This document shows, one piece after another, positions 17,386-30,104 of a DNA stretch of 64,000 nucleotides. Each line of letters begins with the position of its first letter. Position 1 is the first letter of the stretch. Source of the stretch: Chondrilla cf. caribensis (lineage: Eukaryota > Porifera > Demospongiae > Chondrillida > Chondrillidae); assembly GCA_964020155.1 (NCBI GenBank), contig OZ026567.1, positions 1,353,193-1,417,192 on the forward strand. Direction: 5' to 3'. The position numbers were made by a program, and so were the translations under genes. Under the pieces are notes generated by a model, which was not told the origin of the DNA, did no database searches, and worked only from the letters and a program-made list of their open reading frames with translations.

Positions 17386-18897
17386 GGGAGAGTGTAGGGG
17401 AGAAAACGCTAAGCACCTTTTTGTATAGCTCATGGGGGAGGGGGCGTGTCAACTTTATATTTTAGCTCGACTTAGCTGATGACGTGAAGTAACTTATGAC
17501 ACAATTCCCATCTCCATACGTAGCTTACCTGTAAACCCATCTACAAGTGGAGGTGCTTAATATTTTTTCAATTATTTTTTCAATGTATGGGAGAGTATAG
17601 GGGAGAAAACGCTAAGCACCTTTTTGTATAGCTCATGGGGGAGGGGGTGTGTCAACTTGATATTTTAGTCCAACCTAGCTGGGAACATGAAGTAACTTAT
17701 GAAACAATTCCCATCTCCGTAGCTTACCCATAACCCCAGCTACAAGTGGAGGTGCTTAATATTTTTTCAATGTATGGTAGAGTATAGGGGAGAAAATGCT
17801 AAGCACCTTTTTGTATAGCTCATGGGGGAGGGAGAGTGTCAACTTGATATTTTAGACAGACCTAGCTGGGAACATGAAGTAACTTATGAACCAATTCTCA
17901 TCTTTGTAGCTTACCCGTAAGCCCATCTACAAATGGAGGTGCTTAACATTATTTCAATGTATGGTAGAGTATAGGGGAGAAAACGTTAAGCACCTTTTTG
18001 TGTAGCTCATTAGGGAGGGGGCGTGTCAACTTGATATTTTAGTCCAACTCCGCTGGGAACATGAAGTAACTTATGAACCAATTCTCATCTTTGTAGCTTA
18101 CCCGTAAATCCATCTACAAGTGGAGGTGCTTAATATTTTTTCAATGTATGGGAGAGTATAGGGGAGAAAATGCTAAGCACCTTTTTGTATAGCTCATGGG
18201 GGAGGGGGCATGTCATCTTGATAATTTAGACAGACCTAGCTGGGAACATGAAGTAACTTATGAAACAATTTCCATCTTTGTAGCTTACCCATAACCCCAG
18301 CTACAAGTGGAGGTGCTTAATATTTTTTCAATGTATGGGAGAGTATAGGGGAGAAAATGCTAAGCACCTTTTTGTATAGTTCATGGGGGAGGGGGCGTGT
18401 CAACTTGATATTTTATTCTGATCTAGCTGGGAACATGAAGTAACTTATGAAACAATTCCAATCTTTGTATCTTACCCGTAAACCCATCTACAAGTGGAGG
18501 TGCTTAATATTTTTTCAATGTATGGGAGAGTATAGGGGAGAAAATGCTAAGCACCTTTTTGTATAGCTCATGGGGGAGGGGGCGTGTCAGCTTGATATTT
18601 TAGACCGACCTAGCTGAGAACATGAAGTAACTTATGGAGCAATTCCCACCTTTGTATCTTACCCGTAACCCCATCTACAAGTGGAGGTGCTTAATATTTT
18701 TTCAATGTATTGAAGAGTATAGGGGAGAAAATGCTAAGCACCTTTTTGTATAGCTCATGGTGGAGGGGGCGTGTCAGCTTGATTATTTAGACAGACCTAG
18801 CTTGGAACATGAAGTAACTTATGAAACAATTCCCATCTCCGTAGCTTACCCGTAACCCCATCTACAAGTGGAGGTGCTTAATATTTTTTCAATGTAC
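17386..18897 (-). repeat. Satellite A, reverse block 2
   Basis: About eight well-kept monomers, ending in the palindromic junction AATGTACGTACATT at 18891-18904. Confidence 0.93.
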
Positions 18898-20786
18898 GTA
18901 CATTGAAAAAATGTTAAGCACCTTCCAATGTAGCTGGAGTTACAGGCCACCTATTGAGATGGGAATTGTTTCAGAAGTTAGTTCACATCCCCAACTAGCT
19001 CTGTCTGAAATATCACGTTGACACGCCCCCTCCCCCATGAGCTATGCAAAAAGGTACTTAACGTTTTCTCTCCTATACTCTCCCATACATTGAAAAAATA
19101 TTAAGCACCTTCCAATGTAGCTGGAGTTACGAGCCACCTATTGAGATGGGAATTGTTCCACGAGTTAGTTCACGTCCCCAACTAGCTCTGTCTGGATTAT
19201 CACGTTGACATGCCCCCTCCCCCATGAGCTATGCAAAAAGGTGCTTAACGTTTTCTCTCCTATACTCTCCCATACATTGAAAAAATGTTAAGCACCTTCC
19301 AATGTAGCTGGAGTTACAGGCCACCTATTGAGATGGGAATTGTTTCAGAAGTTAGTACACATCCCCAACTAGGTCTGCCTAAAATATCACATTGACACGC
19401 TCCCTCCCTCATGAGCTATGCAAGGTGCTTAACGTTTTCTCTCCTATACTCTCCCATACATTGAAAAAATGTTAAGCACCTTCCAAAGTAACTGGAGTTA
19501 CGAGCCACCTATTGAGATGGGAATTGTTTCTGAAGTTAGTTCATGTCCCCAGCTAGGTCTATCTAAAACGTCAAGTTGACACGCCCCCTCCCCCTTCAGC
19601 TATGCAAAAAGGTGCTTAACGTTTTCTCTCCTATACTCACACATACATTGAAAATATATTAAGCACCTTTGAATGTAGCTGGAGATACATGCCATCTATT
19701 AAGATGGGAATTGTTTCAGAAGTTAGTTCACATCCCCAACTAGCCCTGTGTGAAATATCAAGTTAACACGCCCCCTCCTCCATGAACTATACAAAAAGGT
19801 GCTCAACGTTTTCTCTCCTATACTCTCCCATACATTGAAAAAATGTTAAGCACCTTCCAAAGTAGCTGGAGTTACGAGCCACCTATTGAGATGGGAATTG
19901 TTTCTGAAGTTAGTTCATGTCCCCAACTAGCTCTGTCTGAAATATCACGTTGACACGCCCCCTCCCCCATGAGCTATGCAAAAAGGTGCTTAACGTTTTC
20001 TCTCCTATACGTACACTCTCCCATACATTGAAAAAATGTTAAGCACCTTCCAATGTAGCTGGAGTTACGAGCCACCTATTGAGATGGGAATTGTTCCACG
20101 AGTTAGTTCTAGTCAACAGGTAGGTCTGTCTGAAATATCACGTTGACACGCTCCCTCCCCCATGAGCTATGCAAAAAGGTGCTTAGCGTTTTCTCTCCTA
20201 TACTCTCCCATACATTGAAAAAATGTTAAACACCTTCCAATGTAGCTGGAGTTACAGGCCACCTATTGAGATGGGAATTGTTTCAGAAGTTAGTACACGT
20301 CCCAACTAGGTCTGCCTAAAATATCACGTTGACACGCTCCCTCCCTCATGAGCTATGCAAAAAGGTGCTTAACGTTTTCTCTCCTATACTCTCCCATACG
20401 TACATTGAAAAAATTTTAAGCACCTTCCAATGTAGCTGGAGTTACAGGCCACCTATTGAGATGGGAATTGTTTCAGAAGTTAGTTCACATCCCCAACTAG
20501 CCCTGTGTGAAATATCACGTTGACACGCCCCCTCCCTCATGAGCTATGCAAAAAGGTGCTTAACGTTTTCTCTCATATACTCTCCCATACATTGAAAAAA
20601 TGTTAAGCACCTTCCAATGTAGCTGGAGTTACAGGCCACCTATTGAGATGGGAATTGTTTCACAAGTTAGTTTACATCTCCAGTTAAGTCTGTCTGAAAT
20701 ATCACGTTGACACGCCCCCTCCCCCATGAGATATGCATAAAGGTGCATAACGTTTTCTCACCTATACTCTCCCATACATTGAAAAA
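18898..20786 (+). repeat. Satellite A, forward block 2
   Basis: About ten monomers of ~185 bp. Core landmarks are CCCCATGAGCTATGCAAAAA, GGTGCTTAACGTTTTCTCTC, CTCCCATACATTG and TTAAGCACCTTCCAATGTAG. The array breaks off into repeat B. Confidence 0.95.
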
Positions 20787-23700
20787 AATTATTATGATTA
20801 TTAATATTGTAATACGCCTTGTGGTGATACCTCAGGTGATTTGACATCACGTTCCTGGTCACCAAGGGCTGCCCAGTGTCTGTCCCAAAATGACCAACAC
20901 AATTTGGGATGCATGCAAACCGTCCTGGGTGTGCTATGGGCCTCGTGGTGACAAGCCAAAAAATGTCAATTTTTATGCTCGTCACCACGACCTCTCCTGT
21001 GTGCACATAATGCATCATAGATCTAATACGAATGCACGGACACACTCCTGGAACTAATATGCTCCTTTTGATAACAAAAATGATAGGTTTTGTTGAGGAT
21101 CATAATTCTCTGAGGTGTCCATATGGCACATAGCACTATATATTTATATGTACATTTCAATATGAGTGTAATACGCCTTGTGGTGATAACTCAGGTGATT
21201 TGACATCACATTCCTGGTCACCAAGGGCTGCCCAGTGTCTGTGGTAAACTCACCAACACAATTTGGGATGCATGCAAACCTTCCTGGGTGTGCTATGGGC
21301 CTCGTGGTGACAAGCCAAAAAATGTCAATTTTTATGCTTGTCACCACGACCTCTCCTGTGTGCACATAATGCATCATAGATCTAATACGAATGCACAGAC
21401 ACACTCCTGGAACTAATACAGTCCTTTTGATAACAAAAATGATAGGTTTTGTTGAGGATCATAATTCTCTGAGGTAATAATATATGGCACATAGCACTAT
21501 ATATTTGTATGTACATTTCAATATAAGTGTAATACGCCTTGTGGTGATAACTCAGGTGATTTGACATCACGTTGCTGGTCACCAAGTGCTGCCCAGTACC
21601 TGTCCCAAACTCACCAACACAATTTGGGATGCATGTAAACCGTCCTGGGTGTGCTATGGGCCTCGTGGTGACAAGCCAAAAAATGTCAATTTTTATGCTC
21701 GTCACCACGACCTCTCCTGTGTGCACATAATGCATCATAGATCTAATACGAATGCACGGACACACTCCTGGAACTAATACGGTCCTGTTGATAGCAATAA
21801 TGATAGGTTTTGTTGCTGATGAAAATTCTCTCAGGTGTCTATAAGGCACATAGCATTATACATTTGTATGTACATTTCAATATAAGTGTAATACGCCTTG
21901 TGGTGATCACTCAGGTGATTTGACATCACGTTCCTGGTCACCAAGGGCTGCCCAGTACCTGTCCCAAACTCACCAACACAATTTGGGATGCATGCAAACC
22001 GTCCTGGGTGTGCTATGGGCCTCATGGTGACAAGCCAAAAAATGTCAATTTTTATGCTTGTCACCACGACCTCTCCTGTGTGCACATAATGCATCATAGA
22101 TCTAATACGAATGCACGGACACACTCCTGGAACTAATACAGTCCTTTTGATAACAAAAATGATAGGTTTTGTTGCTGATCAAACATTCTCTCAGGTGTCC
22201 ATATGGCACATACGTAGCATTATACATTTGTATATACATTTCAATATGAGTGTAATACGCCTTGTGGTGATCACTCAGGTTATTTGACATCACGGTGCTG
22301 GTCACCAAGGGTTGCCCAGTACCAGTCCAAAAATCACCAACACAATTTGGGATGCATGCAAACCGTCCTGGGTATGCTATGGGCCTCATGGTGACAAGCC
22401 AAAAAATGTCAATTTTTATGCTTGTCACCACGACCTCTCCTGTGTGCACATAATACATCATAGATCTAATACGAATGCACGGACACACTCCTGGAACTAA
22501 TACGCTCCTTTTGATAACAAAAATGATAGGTTTTGTTGCTGATGAAAATTCTCTCAGGTGTCTATAAGGCACATAGCATTATACATTTGTATGTACATTT
22601 CAATATAAGTTTAATACGCCTTGTGGTGATAACTCAGGTTATTTGACATCACGTTCCTGGTCACCAAGGGCTGCCCAGTACCTGTCCCAAACTCACCAAC
22701 ACAATTTGGGATGCATGCAAACCGTCCTGGGTGTGTTATGGGCCTCGTGGTGACAAGCCAAAAAATGTCAATTTTTATGCTTGTCACCACGACCTCTCCT
22801 GTGTGCACATAATGCATCATAGATCTAATACGAATGTACGGACACACTCCTGGAACTAATACAGTCCTTTTGATAACAAAAATGATAGGTTTTGTTGCTG
22901 ATGAAAATTCTCTGAAGTGTCCATATGGCACATAGTACAATACTTTTGTATGTACATTTCAATATAAGTGTAATACGCCTTGTGGTGATAACTCAGGTGT
23001 TTTGACATCAAGTTGCTGGTCCCCAAGGGCAGCCCAGTGTCTGTGGTAAACTCACCAACATAATTTCGGATGCATGCAAACTGTCATAGGTGTGCTATGG
23101 GCCTCGTGGTTGCAAGCCAAAAAATGTCAATTTTTATGCTTGTCACCACGACCTCTCCTGTGTGCACATAATGCATCATAGATCTAATACAAATGCACGG
23201 ACACACTCCTGGAACTAATATGCTCCTTTTGATAACAAAAATGATAGGTTTTGTTGAGGATCAAAATTCTCTCAGATGTCCATATGGCACATACGTAGCA
23301 TTATACATTTGTATGTACATTTCAATATAAGTGTAATACGCCTTGTGGTGATAACTCAGGTGATTTGACATCACATTGCTGGTCACCAAGGGCTGCCCAG
23401 TGTCTGTGGTAAACTTACCAGCACAATTTGGGATGCATGCAAACCGTCCTGGGTGTGCTATGGGCCTTGTGGTGACAGGCCAAAAAATGTCAATTTTTAT
23501 GCTTGTCACCACGACCTCTCCTGTGTGCACATAATACATCATAGATCTAATACGAATGCACGGACACACTCCTGGAACTAATACGCTCCTTTTGATAACA
23601 AAAATGATAGGTTTTGTTGCTGATGAAAATTCTCTCAGGTGTCCATATGGCACATAGCAATACACATTTGTATGTACATTTCAATATAAGTGTAATATGC

Positions 23701-24048
23701 CTTGTGGTGATAACTCAGGTGATTTGACATCACTTTGCTGGTTACCAAGGGCTGCCCAGTACCTGTCCCAAACTCACCAACACAATTTGGGATGCATGCA
23801 AACCGTCCTGGGTGTGTTATGGGCCTCGTGGTGACAAGCCAAAAAATGTCAATTTTTATGCTTGTCACCACGACCTCTCCTGTGTGCACATAATGCATTA
23901 TAGATCTAATACGAATGCACGAACACACTCCTGGAACTAATACGCTCCTTTTGATAGCAAAAATGATAGATTTTGTTGGCAATCTAAATTTCTCCCAGAT
24001 TTCTATATGGCACATAGAATTTATACATTTGTATGTATATTTCAATAC
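20787..24048 (-). repeat. Repeat B array, nine ~360-bp units
   Basis: Units start near GTAATACGCCTTGTGGTGAT at about 20810, 21169, 21531, 21889, 22252, 22612, 22971, 23336 and 23694. Each has an internal hairpin whose arms are CTCGTGGTGACAAGC and GCTTGTCACCACGA, and a TAATGCATCATAGATC segment. Most units keep a 95-156-codon open frame on the minus strand starting near MCPCIRIRSMMHYVHTG. I do not recognise a protein family. The array is bounded on both sides by satellite A. Confidence 0.95.
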
Positions 24049-27000
24049 GTATACTCTCCCTTGCATTGAAAGTATATTAAGCACCTTCCAATGTAGCTGG
24101 GGTTACGAGCCATCTATTGAGATGGGAATTGTTTCAGAAGTTGATTTATGTCCCTAACAACTAGGTTTGCCTAAAATATCATGTTGATATGCCCCCTCCC
24201 CCATGAGCTATGCAAAAAGGTGCTTAACGTTTTCTCTCCCATACGCCCCCAAACACTGAAAAAATAATCATCACCTTTTAATGTTTCTGGACTTACAAAC
24301 CACCTATTGAGATGGGAATTGTTTCAGCAGTTAGTTCACGTCCCCAACTAGCTCTGTCTGAAATATCACGTTGACACGCCCCCTCCCCCATGAGCTATGC
24401 AAAAAGGTGCTTAACGTTTTCTCTCCTATACTCTCCCATACATTGAAAAAATATTAAGCACCTTCCAATGTAGCTGGAGTTACGAGCCACCTATTGAGAT
24501 GGCGATTGTTCCACAAGTTAGTTAAAGACAACAGCTAGGTCCGTCTGAAATATAACGTTGACACGCCCCCTCCCCCATGAGCTATGCAAAAAGGTGCTTA
24601 ACGTTTTCTCTCCTATACTCTCCCATACGTACGTACGTACATTGATAAAATGTTAAGCACCTCCACTTGTAGCTGGAGTTACAGGCCACCTATTGAGATG
24701 GCAATTGTTTCAGAAGTTAGTTCACGTTCCCAACTAGGTCTGTCTAAAATATCAAGTTGACACGCCCCCTCCCTCATGAGCTATGCAAAAAGGTGCTTAG
24801 CATTTTCTCTCCTATACTCTCCCATACATTGAAAAAATATTAAGCACCTTCGAATGTAGATGAAGTTACGGGCCACCTATTGAAATGGGAATTGTTTCTC
24901 AAGTTAGTGCACGTCCGAAGCTAGGTCTGTCTAAAGTATCAAGTTGACACGCCCACTCCCTCATGGGCTATGCAAAAAGGTGCTTAACGTTTTCTCTCCT
25001 ATACTCTCCCATACGTAAGTACATTGAAAAAATATTAAGCACCTTCCATTGTAGCTGGAGTTACAGGCCACCTATTGAGATGGGAATTGTTTCAGAAGTT
25101 AGTTGACATCCCCAACTAGCTCTGTCTGAAATATCACGTTGACACGCCCCCTCCCCCATGAGCTATGCAAAAAGGTGCTTAACGTTTTCTCTCCTACGTA
25201 TACTCTCCCATACATTGAAAAAGGTTAAACACCTTCCAATGTAGCTGGAGTTACAGGCCACCTATTGAGATAGGAATTGTTTCAGAAGTTAGTTCACGTT
25301 CCCAAATAGCTCTGTCTGGAATATCACATTGACACGCCCCCTCCCCCATGAGCTATGCAAAAAGGTGCTTAGCGTTTTCTCTCCTATACTCTCCCATACA
25401 TTGAAAAAATATTAAGCACCTTCGAATGTAGATGAAGTTACGGGCCACCTATTGCGATGGGAATTGTTTCAGAAGTTAGTTCACGTCCAAAGCTAGGTCT
25501 GTCTAAAGTATCACGTTGACACGCCCCCTCCCCCATGAGCTATGCAAAAAGGTGCTTAGCGTTTTCTCTTCTATACTCTCCCATACATTGAAAAAATATT
25601 AAGCACCTTCGAATGTAAATGAAGTTACGGGCCACCTATTAAGATGGGAATTGTTTCAGAAGTCAGTTCACGTTCCAAGCTAGGTCTGTCTAAAATATCA
25701 AGTTGACACACCCCCTCCCTCATGAGCTATGCAAAAAGGTGCTTAGCGTTTTCTCTCCTATACTCTCCCATACGTACGTACATTGAAAAAAATATTAAGC
25801 ACCTTCGAATGTAGATGAAGTTACGGGCCACCTATTGAGATTGGATTGTTTCAGAAGTCAGATCACGTTCCAATCTAGGTCTGTCTAAAGTATGAAGTTG
25901 ACACGCCCCCTCCCTCATGAGCTATGCAAGAAGGTGCTTAGCGTTTTCTCTCCTATACTCTCCCATGCATTGAAAAAATATTAAGCACCTTCGAATGTAG
26001 CTGAGGTGACGAGTTAGCTATTGCGATGGGAATTGTTTCAGAAGTTAGTTCACGTCCAAAGCTAGGTCTGTCTAAAGTATCAAGTTGACACGTCCCCTCC
26101 CTCATGAGCTATGCAAAAAGGTGCTTAGGGTTTTCTCTCCTATACGTACTCTCCCATACATTGAAAAAAATATTAAGCACCTTCGAATGTAGATGAAGTT
26201 ACGGGCCACCTTTTGAGATGGGAATTGTTTCAAAAGTTAGTTCACGTCTTCAGCTAGGTCTGCCTAAAACATCAAGTTGACACGCCCCCTCACCCTTCAG
26301 CTATGCAAAAAGGTGCTTAGCGTTTTTTCTCCTATACTCTCCCATACGTACATTTAAAATAATATATTAAGCACCTTCGAAAGTAGCTGGAGTTACGGGC
26401 CACCTATTGAGATGGGAATTGTTTCAGAAGTTAGTTCACATCGTTAGCTAGGTCTATCTAAAACATCAAGTTGACACGCCCCCTCCCCCTTCAGCTATGC
26501 AAAAAGGTGCTTAGCGTTTTTTCTCCTATACTCTCCCATACATTTAAAATATATTAAGCACCTTCGAAAGTAGCTGGAGTTACGGGCCACCTATTGAGAT
26601 GGGAATTGTTTCAGAAGTTAGTTCACATCGTTAGCTAGGTCTATCTAAAACATCAAGTTGACACGCCCCCTCCCCCTTCAGCTATGCAAAAAGGTGCTTA
26701 GCGTTTTCTCTCCTATACTCGCACATACATTGAAAAAAAATTAAGCACCTTTGAATGTAGCTGGAGTTACATGCTATCTATTGAGATGGGAATTGTTTCA
26801 GAAGTTAGTTCATGTCCCCAGCTAGGTCTGTCTAAAATATCAAGTTGACACGACCCCTCCCCCTTTAGCTATGCAAAAAGTTGCTTAGCGTTTTTCTCCT
26901 ATACTCACTCATATGTACATTAAAAATATATTAAGCACCTTTGAATGTAGCTGGAGTTACGTGCCACCTATTGAGATAGGAATTGTTTTAGAAGTTAGTT

Positions 27001-29661
27001 CTTGTCCCCAGCTAGGTCTGCCTAAAACATCAAGTTGACACGCCCCCTCCCCCTTCAGCTATGCAAAAAGGTGCTTAGTGTTTTCTCTCCTATACTCGCA
27101 CATATATTAAAAATATGATAAGCACCTTCTAATGTAGTTGGAGTTACGGACCACATATTGAGATAGGAATAGTTTAAGAAGTTAGTTAACATCTTTAGCT
27201 AGGTCTGTCTAAAATATCAAGTTGACACGCCCCCTCCCCCATGAGCTATGCAAAAAAGTGGCTTAGCGTTTTCTTTCCTATACTCTCCCATACATTGAAA
27301 ATATATTAAGCAACTTCGAATGTAGCTGGGGTTATGGGCCACCTAATGAGATGGAAATTATTTCAGAGGTTAGTTTACGTGTTCAGCTAGGTCTGTCTAA
27401 AACATCAAGTTGACACGCCCCCTCCCCCATGAGCTATGCAAAAGGTACTTATCGTTTTCTCTCCTACGTATACTCTCCCATACATTGAATATATATTAAG
27501 CACCTTCGAATGTAGCTGGAGTCACGGGCCGCCTATTGAGATGGGAATTGTTTCAGAAGTTAGTTCATGTCCCCATCTAGGTCTGTCTAAAATATCAAGT
27601 TGACACGCCCCCTCCCCCATGAGCTATGCAAAATGGTGCATATCGTTTTCTCTCCTATATTCTCCCATACATTTAAAATATATTAAGCACCTTCAAATGT
27701 AGCTGAAGTTACGGGCCAACTAATGAGATGAGAATTGTTTCAGAAGTTAGTTCACGTCTTCAGCTAGGTCTGTCTAAGTTATCAAGTTAACACGCCCACC
27801 TCCCCATGAGCTATGCAAAAGGTGCTTAGCGTTTTCTTTCCTACGTATATTCTCCCATACATTGAAAATATATTAAGCACCTTCGAATGCAGCTGGAGTC
27901 ACGTGCCACCTAATGAGATGGGAATTGTTTCAGAAGTTAGTTCACATCTTCAGCTAGGTCTGTCTAAAATATCAAGTTGACACGCCACCTCCCCCATGAG
28001 CTATGCAAAAAGGTGCTTAGTGTTTTCTCTCCTATACTCTCCCATACATTGAAAATATATTACGTAAGCACCTTCGAATGTAGCTGGGGTTACTGGCCAC
28101 CTAATGAGATGGAAATTATTTCACATCCCCAGCTAGATCTGTCTAAAATATTAAGCTGACACGCCCCCTCCCCCATGAGCTATGCAAAGAGGTGCTTAGC
28201 GTTTTCTCTCCTATACTCTCCCATACATTTAAAATATATTAAGCACCTTCAAATGTAGCTGGAGTTATGAGCCACCTATTGAGATGGGAATTGTTTCAGA
28301 AGTTAGTTCACGTCTTCAGCTAGGTCTGTCTAAGTTATCAAGTTAACACGCCCACCTCCCCATGAGCTATGCAAAAGGTGCTTAGCGTTTTCTTTTCTAC
28401 GTATATTCTCCCATACATTGAAAATATATTAAGCACCTTCGAATGCAGCTGGAGTCATGTGCCACCTAATGAGATGGGAATTGTTTCAGAAGTTAGTTCA
28501 CATCTTCAGCTAGGTCTGTCTAAAATATCAAGTTGACACGCCACCTCCCCCATGAGCTATGCAAAAAGGTGCTTAGCGTTTTCTCTCCTATACTCTCCCA
28601 TACATTGAAAATATATTACGTAAGCACCTTCGAATGTAGCTGGGGTTACTGGCCACCTAATGAGATGGAAATTATTTCACATCCCCAGCTAGGTCTGTCT
28701 AAAATATTAAGCTGACACGCCCCCTCCCCCATGAGCTATGCAAAGAGGTGCTTAGCGTTTTCTCTCCTATACTCTCCCATACATTTAAAATATATTAAGC
28801 ACCTTCAAATGTAGCTGGAATTACAGGCCACCTATTGAGATGGGAATTGTTTCAAAAGTTAGTTCACGTCTTCAGCTAGGTCTGTCTAAAATATCAAGTT
28901 GATACGCCCCCTCCCCCTTCACCTATGCAAAAAGGTGCTTAGCATTTTCTCTCCTATACTCGTACATTCATTGAAAATATATTAAGCACCTTTGAATGTC
29001 CCCAGCTAGGTCTGTTTAAAATATCATGTTGACACGCCCCCTCCTCCATGAACTATACAAAAAGGTGCTTAGCGTTTTCTCTCCTATACTCTCCCATACA
29101 TTGAAAATATATTAAGCACCTTTGAATGTACCTGGAGTTACGTGCCACCTATTGAGATGGGAATTGTTTCAGAAGTTAGTTCATGTCCCCAGCTAGGTCG
29201 GTCTAAAATATCAATTTGACACGCCCCCTCCCCCTTCAGCTATGCAAAAAGGTGCTTAGCGTTTTCTCTCCTATACTCACACATACATTGAACATATATT
29301 AAGCACCTTTGAATGTAGCTGGAGTTACATGCCATCTGTTGAGATGGGAATTGTTTCAGAAGTTAGTTCATGTCCCCAGCTAGGTCTGTCTAAAGTATCA
29401 AGTTGACACGCCCCCTCCCCCTGCAGCTATGCAGAAAGGTGCTTAGCGTTTTCTCTCCTATACTCTCCCATACATTGAAAATATATTAAGCACCTTCGAA
29501 TGTAGCTGGAGTTACGTGCCATCTATTAAGATGGGAATTGTTTCAGAAGTTAGTTCATGTCCCCAGCTAGGTCTGTCTAAAACATCAAGTTGACACGCCC
29601 CCTCCCCCTTGAGCTATGCAAAAAGGTGCTTAGCGTTTCTCTTCTATACTCATACGTACGG
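24049..29661 (+). repeat. Satellite A, forward block 3 (left of MITE)
   Basis: About 30 monomers. From ~27830 a trimer of ~556 bp is duplicated almost perfectly (for example 27977-28159 versus 28533-28715). Near 26380 and 26570 adjacent monomers are almost identical. This is local higher-order amplification. Confidence 0.95.
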
Positions 29662-29663
29662 TA

Positions 29664-30103
29664 CGGTTCAAAAAAAACTAAACGTTACCGGATAAAAGTT
29701 ACCTGTTAATCCGATAACAGTTAACGTTTATCGGTTAAAAGTTAACTGATTTTTGGTAACCGTTAACCGATAACCGTTAACGGATAACCGTCAATGGTAC
29801 GTTATAAATTCTTAATCGTTCAAAAACAAGGTCTTAAAGTATCGAATGCGAGTGTTTGAGTAACGATTCAAAAGCACAAAAGGCACGGGAACATCTCTCC
29901 GTCTTCCTGGATCTAGTCGATCGACTCTTCGACGGATCGTTCGTGAGTTACGCAATTCACAGCTGTTATTTGGTAATATACGCTTGCGTATTAATGATTA
30001 CGCAATAAAAAACCTACTGGTAACGGTTAACGGATAACGGTTAACCGTTAACTGTTAACTGAAAAAAGGTAAAGGTGATTACCGTTTGGTTTTTTTTGAA
30101 CCG
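29664..30103. mobile_element. 440-bp TA-flanked MITE inside satellite A
   Basis: Terminal inverted repeats CGGTTCAAAAAAAACTAAACG and, at the other end inverted, CGGTTCAAAAAAAACCAAACG, each trimmed here to about 20 bases. TA flanks both ends (29662-29663 and 30104-30105), the Tc1/mariner-type target duplication. The interior is rich in GTTAAC and CCGTTA motifs in both orientations. It has no coding capacity. It interrupts a satellite monomer, which resumes after it. Confidence 0.9.
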
Positions 30104-30104
30104 T

